This document shows positions 53,192 through 63,633 of a stretch of 64,000 bases of DNA, in pieces; positions within the stretch are counted from its first letter, which is position 1; each line of letters starts with the position of its first letter. The position numbers were made by a program, and so were the translations under genes. The notes below the pieces were generated by a model, which saw only the letters and a program-made list of their open reading frames with translations, was not told the DNA's origin and did no database searches. Source of the stretch: Chitinilyticum piscinae (GTDB lineage: Bacteria > Pseudomonadota > Gammaproteobacteria > Burkholderiales > Chitinibacteraceae); assembly GCF_015223195.1 (NCBI RefSeq), contig NZ_JADFUA010000005.1, forward strand, positions 124,001-188,000. The letters are read 5' to 3'.

Positions 53192-53650
53192 ATGACACCG
53201 GACATCTGCCCGGCCATTTTGCTTGCCACCACCAGCGGCGGCCAGTTCGACGCAGCCGCACTGCGCGGCCAGAACGTGGTGCTGTATTTCTATCCCAAGG
53301 ACAGCACTCCCGGCTGCACCACCGAAGGCGGTGATTTCCGCGATCGCCATGAGGCTTTCCGTGCGGCCAACTGCGTCGTATTCGGCGTTTCGCGCGATTC
53401 GCTGAAATCGCACGAAAACTTCAAGGCCAAGCAGAATTATCCCTTCGAGCTGATCAGCGATCCGGAAGAAGCACTCTGTGAAGCCTTCGGCGTGATGAAG
53501 CAGAAGATGATGTACGGCAAGCAGGTGCGCGGCATCGAGCGCAGTACCTTCGTACTCAACAAGGAGGGCAAGATCGTGAAGGAGTGGCGCGGCGTGAAGG
53601 TGCCGGGCCATGCCGAAGAAGTCCTGGCGTTTGTCCAGGCAATGCAGTGA
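53192..53650 (+). CDS. bcp: Peroxiredoxin, Bcp/PrxQ family
   Basis: Thiol peroxidase. The 152-residue product has [19 protein letters not shown] with peroxidatic Cys42. The position five residues on, where E. coli Bcp has its resolving Cys, is Gly here, so this is likely a 1-Cys or atypical enzyme. Other cysteines (NCVVFG, ALCEAF) could resolve. Start at ATG 53192, with a strong AAGGAGG. Divergent from dcd. Confidence 0.9.
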   Translation: MTPDICPAILLATTSGGQFDAAALRGQNVVLYFYPKDSTPGCTTEGGDFRDRHEAFRAANCVVFGVSRDSLKSHENFKAKQNYPFELISDPEEALCEAFGVMKQKMMYGKQVRGIERSTFVLNKEGKIVKEWRGVKVPGHAEEVLAFVQAMQ

Positions 53651-53655
53651 ATCAG

Positions 53656-53679
53656 GGGCGACACTAGTCGCCCTTTTTT
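53656..53679 (+). terminator. Intrinsic terminator of bcp
   Basis: GGGCGAC-ACTA-GTCGCCC followed by T6. Confidence 0.92.
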
Positions 53680-53713
53680 GTCCCGCACACCCAGCAGCAT
53701 CAAGGAGACTGTC

Positions 53714-55123
53714 ATGGCTAGCCGCAAGCGCAAGACCCCTGCGAACACCAAGTTTTTCGTGCTGGACACCAATGTGCTGATGCACGACCCGACGTCGATC
53801 TACCGCTTCCAGGAGCACGACATCTTCCTGCCGATGATGACGCTGGAAGAACTGGACAGCAACAAGAAGGGCACCAGCGAAGTCGCCCGCAACGCCCGTC
53901 AGGCCAGCCGCTTCATGGAAGAGCTGATCGCCGGCAAGGAGCATACGCTGCACGACGGTGTGCCGCTGGAAGAAGCCAGCCGTGGCCAGGCCAGCGGCTC
54001 GCTCTTCCTGCAGACCGAAGCCATCACCAGCGTGCTGCCGGCGCAATTGCCGATGGGCAAGGCCGACAACCAGATTCTCGGCGTCGTGCACCATCTGCAG
54101 CAGATGTTTCCCAAGCGCGAAGTCATTCTGGTGTCGAAAGACATCAATATGCGCATCAAGGCCCGCGCACTGGGACTGGCAGCCGAGGACTATTTCAACG
54201 ACAAGGTGCTGGAAGACTCCGACCTGCTCTACACCGGCATGCTGGAGATCGGCCAGGACTTCTGGGAAAAGAACGGCAAGGATCTGCAGAGCTGGCAAGA
54301 AGGCGGGCGCAGCTACTGGAAAATCAAGGGCAACGACGTGCCCGATCTGCACCCCAACCAGCTGCTCTATCAGAACGGGGACCAACCCTTGCAGGCGCGG
54401 GTGCTTGCCGTGGACGGCAAGACAGCCACCATCGAGAGCCTGAAGGACTACAGCCACAGCAAGAACGCCATCTGGGGCATTACCGCGCGCAATCGCGAGC
54501 AGAATTTCGCGCTCAACCTGCTGATGAACCCGGATGTCGATTTCGTCACCCTGCTGGGCCAGGCCGGCACCGGCAAGACCCTGCTGACACTGGCGGCAGG
54601 GCTCACACAGACGCTGGAATCGAAGATCTACAGCGAAATCATCATGACCCGCGTCACCGTGCCGGTCGGCGAGGACATCGGTTTCCTGCCCGGCACCGAG
54701 GAAGAAAAGATGCTGCCGTGGATGGGTGCGCTGGAAGACAACCTGGATGTCCTCAACAAGACCGACAGTGAGGCCGGTGACTGGGGCCGTGCCGCCACGC
54801 GCGACCTGATCCGCAGCCGCATCAAGGTGAAATCGCTGAACTTCATGCGCGGGCGTACGTTCCTCAACAAGTTCCTGATCATCGACGAAGCGCAGAACCT
54901 GACACCCAAGCAGATGAAAACGCTGATCACCCGCGCCGGCCCCGGCACCAAGGTGGTGTGTCTCGGCAACATCAGCCAGATCGACACGCCCTACCTGACC
55001 GAAGGCTCGTCGGGTCTGACCTTCGTGGTGGACCGCTTCAAGTTCTGGGAACACTCCGGCCATATCACGCTCACGCGCGGCGAGCGCTCCCGTCTGGCGG
55101 ATTATGCGGCGGACGTCCTCTAA
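53714..55123 (+). CDS. PIN domain-PhoH-type ATPase (PhoH2-like)
   Basis: 469 residues. The N-terminal PIN ribonuclease domain ([34 protein letters not shown] and KADNQILGV) is followed by a PhoH ATPase domain with Walker [11 protein letters not shown] and Walker [13 protein letters not shown]. Proteins of this architecture couple RNA cleavage with helicase-like activity. Start ATG 53714 with AAGGAG. The TAA stop at 55121-55123 is overlapped by a 53-bp repeat element. Confidence 0.93.
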   Translation: MASRKRKTPANTKFFVLDTNVLMHDPTSIYRFQEHDIFLPMMTLEELDSNKKGTSEVARNARQASRFMEELIAGKEHTLHDGVPLEEASRGQASGSLFLQTEAITSVLPAQLPMGKADNQILGVVHHLQQMFPKREVILVSKDINMRIKARALGLAAEDYFNDKVLEDSDLLYTGMLEIGQDFWEKNGKDLQSWQEGGRSYWKIKGNDVPDLHPNQLLYQNGDQPLQARVLAVDGKTATIESLKDYSHSKNAIWGITARNREQNFALNLLMNPDVDFVTLLGQAGTGKTLLTLAAGLTQTLESKIYSEIIMTRVTVPVGEDIGFLPGTEEEKMLPWMGALEDNLDVLNKTDSEAGDWGRAATRDLIRSRIKVKSLNFMRGRTFLNKFLIIDEAQNLTPKQMKTLITRAGPGTKVVCLGNISQIDTPYLTEGSSGLTFVVDRFKFWEHSGHITLTRGERSRLADYAADVL

Positions 55124-55182
55124 ACCCAAACAGGTATTGTCATGCAAACATTGTCATTGAAAGCCACCAAGGCAATACCCGT
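55122..55182 (+). repeat. 53-bp-period direct-repeat element, copy 12
   Basis: AAACCCAA at 55122 and ATACCCGT at 55175, exactly 53 bp apart; the element starts inside the phoH TAA stop and runs up to the phoH terminator. No clear hairpin inside, only an ATTGTCAT direct repeat. Confidence 0.72.
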
Positions 55183-55194
55183 GATATAAACAGA

Positions 55195-55221
55195 AAGCCC
55201 GTGCCCTGCACGGGCTTTTTT
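55195..55221 (+). terminator. Intrinsic terminator of the phoH-type gene
   Basis: AAGCCCGTGC-CCT-GCACGGGCTT followed by T, next to the repeat element. Confidence 0.92.
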
Positions 55222-55247
55222 ACATCGTCGCGCCCTAACGCAGCTGG

Positions 55248-55261
55248 CATACTGCGGGCGA
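55248..55261 (+). promoter_or_regulatory. Candidate -10 box giving a leaderless mdfA mRNA
   Basis: CATACT at 55248-55253 puts the predicted start at 55260 or 55261, the A of the mdfA ATG; no ribosome site is present. Confidence 0.38.
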
Positions 55262-56457
55262 TGAACAGCAAACCCCATTCTCGGCTCTCCTTCGCCGCCC
55301 TGCTCTTTCCTGCCGCGCTGGTGATCTTCGAATTCGCCACCTACATCGGCAACGACATGATCCTGCCCGGCATGCCGGCCGTGGTGCGCGAATTCGGCGC
55401 CTCCGAGCATCTGGCGCCCAGCGGCATGTCGGCCTACCTGGCGGGGGGCATGATGCTGCAGTGGCTGCTGGGGCCGCTTTCTGATCGCATCGGCCGCCGC
55501 CCGGTGCTGCTCACCGGCGTGTTGCTGTTCATAGCCAGCTGCCTGGCCATTCTGGTCAGCAACAGCATGACCAGCTTTCTGATCCTGCGCGTCATCCAGG
55601 GCTTCGGTCTGTGCTTTCTGGCTGCCGTGGGCTATGCCGCCATCCAGGAAGCCTTCGATGAAGTCACGGCCATCCGTGTGACGGCGCTGATGGCCAATGT
55701 GGCCCTGATCTCCCCATTGATCGGACCGCTCGCCGGTGCGCTGGTCATCGAGTACGCGCCCTGGCGCTGGGTATTCGTCATCATGGCGGCAGTGGCGGCC
55801 ATCGGGCTGGCCGGGTTGTGGCACACCATGCCGGAAACCTCGCCGCGCCTGAAAACGCCACTGGGCATCGCAATGCTCTGGCAAACCTATCGCCACATTT
55901 TCGGCAATCCGCGTTTTCTGGCAGGGACCTTGGCGCTGGCCATGGCCGGGCTGCCGCTGCTGGTCTGGCTGGGGCAATCCCCGGTCATCCTCATGAATGA
56001 TCGCCACCTGAGCGCACTGGATTTCGGTCTGTGGCAGATCCCGGTATTCGGCGGGCTGATCGCCGGCAACCTGTTGCTGGCCTGGCTGGTCAGCCGTGTG
56101 CCAGTCGCACGCCTGATCCGGCTGGCCTGCATGCCGCTGCTGGCCGGACTGGCCTTCGCCCTGCTGGCCGGCCTGGTGGCATCGGAGAACACCGCCTTGC
56201 TGGTCGCCGGCCTCTCGATCTATGCGCTGGGCTGCGGCATTGCCTCGGCCGGGCTCTACCGGTTGGTGCTGTTCGCCAGCGACGCCAGCAAGGGCGCCGT
56301 CTCGGCGGCGCTGGGCATGCTGACAATGCTGATCTATGCACTGGGCATCGAACTGGCGCGTCACGTGCATGCCACAGCGGGCCTGACCGGGTTTACTTCA
56401 CTGATGTTGCTTGCTGGCATGCTGTGCCCGCTGCTATTGCGCCGGTTCTTTGCCTGA
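55261..56457 (+). CDS. mdfA: MdfA-type multidrug MFS transporter
   Basis: Proton-driven drug efflux in the inner membrane. The 398-residue product has about twelve spans and the MdfA signature FEFATYIGNDMILPGM with the substrate/proton acidic residues Glu24 and Asp32 (equivalents of E26 and D34). It also has the major facilitator loop GPLSDRIGRRPVLLTG and motif C-like MANVALISPLIGPLAGA. The ATG has no ribosome site. Confidence 0.9.
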   Translation: MNSKPHSRLSFAALLFPAALVIFEFATYIGNDMILPGMPAVVREFGASEHLAPSGMSAYLAGGMMLQWLLGPLSDRIGRRPVLLTGVLLFIASCLAILVSNSMTSFLILRVIQGFGLCFLAAVGYAAIQEAFDEVTAIRVTALMANVALISPLIGPLAGALVIEYAPWRWVFVIMAAVAAIGLAGLWHTMPETSPRLKTPLGIAMLWQTYRHIFGNPRFLAGTLALAMAGLPLLVWLGQSPVILMNDRHLSALDFGLWQIPVFGGLIAGNLLLAWLVSRVPVARLIRLACMPLLAGLAFALLAGLVASENTALLVAGLSIYALGCGIASAGLYRLVLFASDASKGAVSAALGMLTMLIYALGIELARHVHATAGLTGFTSLMLLAGMLCPLLLRRFFA

Positions 56458-56560
56458 GGCACTACACAAAGAGCAAGCAGGCCACATAATCCTTTCGGAC
56501 TATGGCATCCCGGCTGACGGATTCTATAACAAAGAATCATAACTGCTGCCGGGCTGTGTC

Positions 56561-59521
56561 ATGTCGCTCCATACCCGTACCAAACTATTGCTGATGGGGG
56601 GGCTGCCTGCGCTGGCCCTGCTGTTCTTTGCCATTACCGCGACACAGGAAAAGCGCCAGCAGGCCAGCGAACTGGCAAGGCTGGAGCAACTGGTCCGGCT
56701 TTCGGTCAGCATCGGCGAACTCGGGCACGAAATGCAGCGCGAACGCGGCCTCAGCGCCGGTTTCATCAGCAGCAAGGGCGAACGCAACCGGCAGGAACTG
56801 CCGGCCCAGCGCGAGAAAACCGATGAGAGCATCCGCCAGCTGAACACGGCCCTGGCTGCCTTTGATGCTGGGGCTTACGATCCAGCACTGGCCGGAATAC
56901 TGGCCGAGGCCAAAAACAGACTTGGCGAATTACCGGCCCGCCGCCAGGCGGTCAGTGCCCTCGGCATCACCCCGGCTGAATCCGCCGCGTATTACACCAC
57001 TCTGATCAGCAGTCACTACCAGTTGCCGGCCATGGTCTCGACCTTGAGCAGCAATGGCGAAATTGCCCGGCTCAGTGCAGCTTACTCCAGCATGCTGCAA
57101 GCCAAGGAGCGCGCAGGTCGCGAACGCGCAATGCTGTCTGCGGTGTTTACCGTCAAGGCGTTCACTCCGGCGACCCTGTCGGCGTTTTTGCAGAATCTGT
57201 CCGCTCAGCAGGTCTACTTCGACGAATTCGCTCACTATGCACTGGATAGCCAGAAGGCCATTCTGCAGCGCGAACTGCAGGACAAGGCCGTCGCGGAAGT
57301 CAAACGCCTGCAGCAATACGCCATCGACAACAGCGCGGCAGCACTGGATATCGACCCCGGCTACTGGTTCAAGACCTCAACCGCACGCATAGATCAGCTG
57401 AAAAATGTCGAAACCGCACTGGCAAAAGACCTGCTGGATCGGCAGCAGCAACTGCGCACCGCAGCGCAGGACAGTGTCCAGCGCTACCTGCTGCTCACGG
57501 CAGTAACCCTGCTGCTGACTCTGGCGCTGGTCTGGCTGATCACCCGCAGCATTCTGCGGGCACTGGGGGGCGAGCCGGCACTCGCCGCCGACATCACGCG
57601 CGCCATTGCCGCCGGGAGGCTGGACACCGTGATCCCGCTGCGCAAAGGCGACAGCAGCAGTCTGCTGGCCTCCATCCAGCGCATGCAGGAGCAACTGCTG
57701 GCACGCATCACGGCAGAGAAGCGGGTCGCCGACGAGAATTTGCGCATCCGCATCGCGCTCGACAACGTCAGTACCGGGGTCATGATTGCCGATGTGGATC
57801 GCACGATCATTTATGCCAACACGGCCGTGCAGCATATTCTGCAAGAGGCTGAAGCCGACATCCGCAAGGTGCTGCCCTCATTCTCCGCAGCACAACTGGT
57901 GGGGCAAAATATCGATGCCTTCCACAAGCGCCCCCAGCATCAGGCGGATCTACTGGCCACCTTTACCAGCTCCTACACCGCGGATCTGGCCGTGGGCGTG
58001 CGCCGCATGCAGGTAATTGCGAATCCGGTAATCAACGCCAGCGGCGAGCGACTGGGGTCGGTCGCCGAATGGCGGGATCGCACTGCCGAACTGGCCGCAA
58101 CCGAACGGGAAGCCGCACTGGCAGCAGAAAATCTGCGGGTACGCATTGCGCTGGATAACGTGAGCACCGGCGCCATGATTGTCGATAACGAGCGCACGAT
58201 CGTGTATGCCAACAAAGCCGTCTGCGCCATGCTGCAGCATGCCGAAGCAGCAATCCGTACCCAGATTCCCGGGTTTGATGCACACCGCCTGATCGGCACC
58301 AACATCGACAGCTTCCACAAGAACCCGGCGCATCAGGCCAGGCTGCTGGCCGAGTTCACCCGTCCCTATACTTCATCCCTCGTGATTGGCGGGCGGCATA
58401 TGACGGTCACCGCCAACCCGGTCATCAATGACCGCGGTGAACGTATGGGGGCGGTTGCGGAATGGGTAGACCGCACCGCCGAAGTCCAGATTGAAGAGGA
58501 AGTGGAAAATCTGATCCTGGCGGCCAGCGAGGGGAATTTTGATGCCCGCCTGGAGGTCAGCGGCAAGGAAGGCTTCTACCGCAAGGTTTCCGAAGGGCTG
58601 AACCAGCTTTCCGCTACGGTCGACAGCGGCCTCACCGATGTCAGCACGGTACTCAGGGGGGTCACCGAGGGCGATCTCAGCCGCACCATAACGGCCAACT
58701 ACCATGGTCGCTTCGGCGAACTGAAGGACCATACCAACGCCACCATCACCCATCTGCGCGAGGTCGTTGGCGAAATCCAGCAGGCTGCCAGCCAGATCAA
58801 TACGGCAGCCAAGGAAATCGCGGCGGGCAACACCGATCTGTCCAGCCGCACCGAAGAACAGGCCAGCAGCCTCGAAGAAACCGCCAGCTCGATGGAGGAA
58901 CTCAACGGCACCGTAAGGCAAAATGCCGGCAATGCCGAGCAGGCCAACCGGCTGGCGCGTGAAAGCAATGCCATCGCAGCCGATAGTGGCCGGATCGTGC
59001 AGAGCATTGTCTCTACCATGCAGGGCATCTCCGAAAGCAGCCAGAAGATTGCCGACATCATCAGTGTCATCGACGGCATCGCCTTCCAGACCAATATCCT
59101 GGCATTGAACGCTGCTGTAGAAGCGGCTCGGGCCGGCGAACAAGGGCGCGGATTTGCCGTAGTCGCCAGTGAAGTTCGCAGCCTGGCCCTGCGCAGCGCC
59201 ACGGCAGCCAAGGAAATCAAGGAGCTGATCAATGAGTCGGGCGGCAAGGTGGAAGCCGGTGCAGGCCAGGTCAACCAGGCAGGAAAAGCCATGAGCAGCC
59301 TGGTCAGCAGCTTTGAAAAAGTCGCGGCATTGGTAACCGAAATCGCGGCGGCAAGCCGCGAACAAAGCACCGGCATCGAGCAGGTGACCCAGGCGGTTGG
59401 CCAGATCGACGAAATCACCCAGCAAAATGCAGCGCTGGTGGAAGAGGCCGCCGCAGCAGCGGAAAGTCTGCAGGAGCAAGCCGAGCGACTGGTCGAATCG
59501 GTCGCCCTGTTCCGCCTTTGA
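56561..59521 (+). CDS. Methyl-accepting chemotaxis protein with NIT-like sensor and duplicated PAS domains
   Basis: 986 residues. The N-terminal helix (7-28) is followed by a long periplasmic NIT-like four-helix sensor (about 40-295, with [19 protein letters not shown] and [12 protein letters not shown]). A second helix (about 305-325) and a HAMP-like linker lead to two highly similar PAS units (about 391-515 and 522-645: [18 protein letters not shown] and [18 protein letters not shown]). A second linker and the MCP signalling domain follow, with hairpin tip [34 protein letters not shown] in slightly varied form. No NWETF tail. The NIT family senses nitrate/nitrite in known cases. Confidence 0.9.
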   Translation: MSLHTRTKLLLMGGLPALALLFFAITATQEKRQQASELARLEQLVRLSVSIGELGHEMQRERGLSAGFISSKGERNRQELPAQREKTDESIRQLNTALAAFDAGAYDPALAGILAEAKNRLGELPARRQAVSALGITPAESAAYYTTLISSHYQLPAMVSTLSSNGEIARLSAAYSSMLQAKERAGRERAMLSAVFTVKAFTPATLSAFLQNLSAQQVYFDEFAHYALDSQKAILQRELQDKAVAEVKRLQQYAIDNSAAALDIDPGYWFKTSTARIDQLKNVETALAKDLLDRQQQLRTAAQDSVQRYLLLTAVTLLLTLALVWLITRSILRALGGEPALAADITRAIAAGRLDTVIPLRKGDSSSLLASIQRMQEQLLARITAEKRVADENLRIRIALDNVSTGVMIADVDRTIIYANTAVQHILQEAEADIRKVLPSFSAAQLVGQNIDAFHKRPQHQADLLATFTSSYTADLAVGVRRMQVIANPVINASGERLGSVAEWRDRTAELAATEREAALAAENLRVRIALDNVSTGAMIVDNERTIVYANKAVCAMLQHAEAAIRTQIPGFDAHRLIGTNIDSFHKNPAHQARLLAEFTRPYTSSLVIGGRHMTVTANPVINDRGERMGAVAEWVDRTAEVQIEEEVENLILAASEGNFDARLEVSGKEGFYRKVSEGLNQLSATVDSGLTDVSTVLRGVTEGDLSRTITANYHGRFGELKDHTNATITHLREVVGEIQQAASQINTAAKEIAAGNTDLSSRTEEQASSLEETASSMEELNGTVRQNAGNAEQANRLARESNAIAADSGRIVQSIVSTMQGISESSQKIADIISVIDGIAFQTNILALNAAVEAARAGEQGRGFAVVASEVRSLALRSATAAKEIKELINESGGKVEAGAGQVNQAGKAMSSLVSSFEKVAALVTEIAAASREQSTGIEQVTQAVGQIDEITQQNAALVEEAAAAAESLQEQAERLVESVALFRL

Positions 59522-59526
59522 AAGAC

Positions 59527-59555
59527 GGGTCGCACCGGCCTGTCCGGTGCGACCC
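59527..59555 (+). terminator. Perfect hairpin after the chemoreceptor gene
   Basis: GGGTCGCACCGG-CCTGT-CCGGTGCGACCC, 12 perfect pairs, directly followed by TG and the repeat element. It lacks a T tract, so it may be a stability hairpin rather than a terminator. Confidence 0.6.
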
Positions 59556-59557
59556 TG

Positions 59558-59618
59558 ATACCCAGGGCAGCATTGCGCCACAATCCAGCCACAATAAGGC
59601 GCCAGTGCAAATACCCCT
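59558..59618 (+). repeat. 53-bp-period direct-repeat element, copy 13
   Basis: ATACCCAG at 59558 and ATACCCCT at 59611, exactly 53 bp apart; GCGCC/GGCGC and GCA/TGC arms inside. Confidence 0.85.
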
Positions 59619-59932
59619 GTCATTTCCTGCGTCAATCTTTCGCGATTTTCCTACCAGCTGACATCAGTCGCGCCTTAGGTGTACACCCTTAGAGGAAACA
59701 CCTGACTGCGCCTGCCCTACCCCTCTTGCATAATCCCCGCTAAATCAGCTGCTTGCCGCCAGCTCTTGCTGTGACACGACGCTGACTGAGAGGTCCCCGT
59801 CCGTCAGAACGTGGCCATGCTGTATTCATAAATTCAGAGAAATTTAATATTATTATCAACGAATATTATGATTTTATTATTTTCTGTGCGCGACTGTGAT
59901 CGGCAACACAGAAACTCAAGGCCTTTGCAGTG
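59619..59932. other. Upstream region of pilY1
   Basis: About 314 bases without a gene. It contains GGTGTACACC, a CCCCTCTTGCATAAT stretch and an AT-rich segment (59825-59885, with AATATTATTATCAACGAATATTATG). The last is probably the promoter area, but no confident -35/-10 or -24/-12 pair was found. No c-di-GMP riboswitch consensus was seen. Confidence 0.5.
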
Positions 59933-62900
59933 ATGACCACCCCACTTCGCTACCACCTGCTTGCCGCCAGCATGGCGCTGGCTTTTCCGCTGGCCACCAA
60001 TGCCGCGCGGGCAGCCTCCCCCTATCCGGCACTCCCGCCGACGCTTTCCACCTCGGTGCCACCGAACGTGATGCTGTTCATCGACAACTCCGGCAGCATG
60101 CTGCAAGACCGCAACAACAACTGGATGCGTACGGATCTCTGCGATTTCAGCAGCAACTGGTCGAACTGCGTCAACAGCAACACCCGCAATGTTCGCGACG
60201 TGCTGGACGATGAAAGTCAGTCACCGAACACCAAAATGAACATTGCCAAGCGAGTATCGCGCAACCTGATCGACAGCAATCCGGATCTGCGCTGGGGGGT
60301 TTTTTCCTTCCACGTCAGCAATGCCAACACCGTGGGCGGCAGCGAGCGGGGACAATCCGGCGTGTTGCAGTCGGCGATTGGCCAGGGCAATGCCTCCGCC
60401 AAGGCCGCCATTTCGCGCCTGAAAGCCCGCACAGCCACCCCGCTGGGAGAAGCGCTACTGGAAATCACCCGTTATTACGAAGGCAAGACCTCGCTGTACG
60501 GCAAAAGCAATAACAGCTACAACAGCCCTATCCAGTACCGCTGCCAGAAGAACTTTGCCATCGTAATGACCGATGGTGACGCGACGGATGACAACGATCT
60601 GCCTGGCAGCGGCAAGGCCGCGCTGCCCTATACCTATGTTGATGCCAACAATGTCAGCCGCAGCGGCAGTTTCTCGGTATGCACGTCAGCCGATGGCGCC
60701 AGCTGTCCGGCGGCACTGGAAGGCAGCAGTACAAGCGCCGGCTTCGGCGACGGCAACAATCGCTACCGCGCACTGCGCGATGTGGCCAAGTACGCCAACG
60801 AGATGGATCTGCTGACCAGCGGGACCGATCAGGATGGCAAGTCCTTCGATGACGCGCGGTTCAAGAAACAAAGCCTGCAGACCTACACAATCGGCTTCTC
60901 GGTCAATAACGCCGTGCTGCCGGCGGCCGCCAGGGTGGGAGGTGGCAAGTACTACACTGCGGATAGCGAATCCGCACTGAATCAGGCACTGACCAATGCG
61001 GTCAATGACATCGTGGCGTCCATTTCCAATGCGGGCGGGGTCGCCACGCAAAGCGAAGCGGTCGCCGCCGGCAACAAGGTCTTCCAGCCCGTTTTCAACC
61101 CCAAGGGCTGGTATGGCGAGTTGCGCTGCTACAACGTCGATGCCAACGGCAACTTCAATCCGGCCACCGCGCAATGCAGCCCGAACGGCAAGGCGGTGAT
61201 TCCGGCACATGCCAGCCGCAAGATTCACAGCGCCAAAATTTCCGGCAGCAGCACCGTGGCATTTGCCTTCAACGACAGCACGGGGCTCGCCAGCATGACC
61301 ACGGCCCAGCGCAATGCGCTGGGTGCGGATGATACCGAGCGTCGCAAGATCATCAACTTCCTGCGCGGACAGGAAGGCCAGGCCGGCCTGCGCACTCGGC
61401 CGGACAGCCTCCTGGGAGACATCATCGACAGCCAGCCGGTTGTCGTGGGCAAGCCCGCCGGTGAAACGCCCGACAGCGATTACGCGATATTCAAGTCGGC
61501 ACAGGCCAGCCGCAACATGGTCTTCATCGGTGCCAACGACGGCATGCTGCACGCCTTCAATGTGGCCGACATGACCGAACTGATGGGCTACATTCCCTCG
61601 CCGGTCTACCCCAATCTGAAAAGCCTCGCTGCCAGCGATTACGGCCAGTCCGGCGGGACGCCGCACGCCTTTTTCGTCAACGGCAGCCTGCGGCAAGCCG
61701 ATATCAAGACCGGCTCGGGCTGGCGCACGCTGCTCAGTGGCGGGCTCGCACAAGGCGGTCGCGGATACTTCACGCTCGACGCCACACAAGCCAGCAACTT
61801 CAACCTGGCTTCGACCACCGTCAAATGGGAATGGACCGACCAGCATGCCACCAGCATGGGGTATGCGTTCGGCGCCCCCATCATTTACAACGTACGCACC
61901 TCGGCCACCACCGTAACTCCTGCGGTCATCCTCAACAACGGTTATGAAAACCGCTGGGGGCAAACTCCGGCGGCCAGCAATACGTCGGCGCTTTACATCG
62001 TCAATGCCGATACCGGCGCCCTGATCAAGCAGATCGACGTTCCGGGCAGCACAGGCCTGTCTTCCCCGGCCGGGGTCGATTACGGCCAGGATGGCATTCT
62101 GGATTATGTCTATGCCGGCGACATGAGCGGCAAGCTCTGGCGCTTCGATCTGACCAGTGACAATCCCGCCAGCTTCCGTGTTGCCAGCAACCCGGTATTC
62201 GATGCAGGCACATCCCGCCCGATCGTGATGCGCCCGGCCATTGCCGCGCTCAACCGTCCCGATGGCACATCGCTGGGCAATCTGGTGCTGTTCGGCACCG
62301 GCAAGCTGCTGACCGATGGCGATCGCAGCGACACCAGTCGCCAGACCCTATATGGCATCGTCGACCGCATGGATGACACCCCTGTTACCGTGTCCGAAAC
62401 AGCCCTGGTAGAGCAGCGTTTCACCGACAGCAAAACACTCAGTGGCGGCAGCCAGCGGGCAGGCACTTACCGCAAGATCTCCGGCGAAAGCATCGACCTG
62501 CGCAGCGAGAGCAATACCCGACTGGGCTGGTACATCGACCTGCCTACCAGCAGTGAACGGCTGGTAGCTTCACCCATGCTGTACGACGACAAGGTGTTGT
62601 TCGGCACCGGCGTTCCGCAATCGACGGAAAAATGCACGCCCGGGGGCAAGGGCTGGATCATCGGACTGAATCCTTTTACCGGCTCCGTACCCGCAGATCG
62701 CAAGAACCGCGCCTACAGCTTCATCGACATTTCGCAGGATGGCAAATCCACCGCCGCCGACAAGATTCCCTTTGCCAGTGGTGATGATTTCCTCGCCGGC
62801 TTTGAAAAGGACGGCATTCCGACCGAGCTGACCTATGTTGCCTCGGAAACCAGGCTGGTCACGCCCTCGCCGCGCGGGGATACCAGCCTGGGTGATATCG

Positions 62901-63121
62901 GCAAGGTTGTGGCACAGCGCGAAGCCAATTACTCCGCGGTATTTACCGGCAATGCCAAAGAAGGCGTCAAGACCGGTCGCCCCATGAGCAAGCCAGCATC
63001 GACCGGCAAAGGCACGCTGTACGGCGGCACCATCGGCAGCGATACCGTCGACAAGGAGACCCTGTTGTCGCCCGCAACCGGCGTCAAGATCGAAACCACC
63101 GTATGGCGGGAAATCAAATGA
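59933..63121 (+). CDS. pilY1: Type IV pilus assembly / adhesin protein PilY1
   Basis: Pilus-tip adhesin and priming factor. 1062 residues with signal peptide (to about residue 28). The von Willebrand A domain has MIDAS motif DNSGS at 51-55 (FIDNSGSMLQDRN). The C-terminal beta-propeller carries the PilY1 calcium site DYGQDGILD at about 716-724, and FIGANDGMLHAFN. Start at ATG 59933; a GTG one codon earlier is also in frame. It overlaps the next pseudopilin gene by four bases. Confidence 0.94.
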   Translation: MTTPLRYHLLAASMALAFPLATNAARAASPYPALPPTLSTSVPPNVMLFIDNSGSMLQDRNNNWMRTDLCDFSSNWSNCVNSNTRNVRDVLDDESQSPNTKMNIAKRVSRNLIDSNPDLRWGVFSFHVSNANTVGGSERGQSGVLQSAIGQGNASAKAAISRLKARTATPLGEALLEITRYYEGKTSLYGKSNNSYNSPIQYRCQKNFAIVMTDGDATDDNDLPGSGKAALPYTYVDANNVSRSGSFSVCTSADGASCPAALEGSSTSAGFGDGNNRYRALRDVAKYANEMDLLTSGTDQDGKSFDDARFKKQSLQTYTIGFSVNNAVLPAAARVGGGKYYTADSESALNQALTNAVNDIVASISNAGGVATQSEAVAAGNKVFQPVFNPKGWYGELRCYNVDANGNFNPATAQCSPNGKAVIPAHASRKIHSAKISGSSTVAFAFNDSTGLASMTTAQRNALGADDTERRKIINFLRGQEGQAGLRTRPDSLLGDIIDSQPVVVGKPAGETPDSDYAIFKSAQASRNMVFIGANDGMLHAFNVADMTELMGYIPSPVYPNLKSLAASDYGQSGGTPHAFFVNGSLRQADIKTGSGWRTLLSGGLAQGGRGYFTLDATQASNFNLASTTVKWEWTDQHATSMGYAFGAPIIYNVRTSATTVTPAVILNNGYENRWGQTPAASNTSALYIVNADTGALIKQIDVPGSTGLSSPAGVDYGQDGILDYVYAGDMSGKLWRFDLTSDNPASFRVASNPVFDAGTSRPIVMRPAIAALNRPDGTSLGNLVLFGTGKLLTDGDRSDTSRQTLYGIVDRMDDTPVTVSETALVEQRFTDSKTLSGGSQRAGTYRKISGESIDLRSESNTRLGWYIDLPTSSERLVASPMLYDDKVLFGTGVPQSTEKCTPGGKGWIIGLNPFTGSVPADRKNRAYSFIDISQDGKSTAADKIPFASGDDFLAGFEKDGIPTELTYVASETRLVTPSPRGDTSLGDIGKVVAQREANYSAVFTGNAKEGVKTGRPMSKPASTGKGTLYGGTIGSDTVDKETLLSPATGVKIETTVWREIK

Positions 63122-63633
63122 ACACATTCAACACTCTGCGGCGCCAGCACGGCGTCACCCTGATCGAGCTGATGGTCGTCATCAGTGTCCTTGGCATTCT
63201 GGCCGGCGTCGCAGTACCCAACATGCTGGACTGGATCCGCGATGCCCGGCTCGCTACCCAGAGCGACCTGCTGGTCAGCGGGCTGGCCAACGCACGTCTG
63301 GATGCCATCAAACGCCGCAGCGACAGCACCTTCTGCCCAGCTGCCAGCGCCAACAGCGCCAGCGACTGCTCCGCAAGTGCCAGCGACTGGTCCAAAGGCT
63401 GGCTCATCCGCAACAGTGGTGCGATCGAGCAGCGTTTCACCGTGCAAAAGGACATCACCATCAGCAACACGACCGCTAGCAGCGTGATCTTCAACGGCAC
63501 ACTGGGCAGCGCCCAGGCCGCCAGCACCTTCACAATCTGCGCGGACGGCCGCAAGGAGCACATCGTCGAGGTCAGCTTGTCCGGTCACATCAGCAAGCGC
63601 ATCGGCACAAACGTCTGCGGAGCAAGCACATGA
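63118..63633 (+). CDS. Type IV pilus minor pilin, FimT/GspH type
   Basis: 171 residues, with class III leader MNTFNTLRRQHG cleaved before VTLIELMVVISVLGILAGVAVPN (Glu5 of the mature protein present). FimT/GspH-like C-terminal part with a likely disulfide (FCPAAS, SDCSAS, FTICADG, TNVCGAS). Overlaps pilY1 (ATGA) and the next gene, so these are coupled. Confidence 0.88.
   Translation: MNTFNTLRRQHGVTLIELMVVISVLGILAGVAVPNMLDWIRDARLATQSDLLVSGLANARLDAIKRRSDSTFCPAASANSASDCSASASDWSKGWLIRNSGAIEQRFTVQKDITISNTTASSVIFNGTLGSAQAASTFTICADGRKEHIVEVSLSGHISKRIGTNVCGAST

Noticed and set aside
52481-55147. 888-residue minus-strand reading covering dcd and the complement of bcp and the phoH-type gene
   Set aside because: Only its last 191 residues are dCTP deaminase; the rest is antisense to two well-supported genes, a GC-bias artefact.
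55120-56370. 416-residue minus-strand reading opposite mdfA
   Set aside because: Shadow of mdfA, composed of low-complexity Q/G/A stretches.
59619-59932. Possible c-di-GMP riboswitch upstream of pilY1
   Set aside because: None of the conserved GEMM core sequence could be found.
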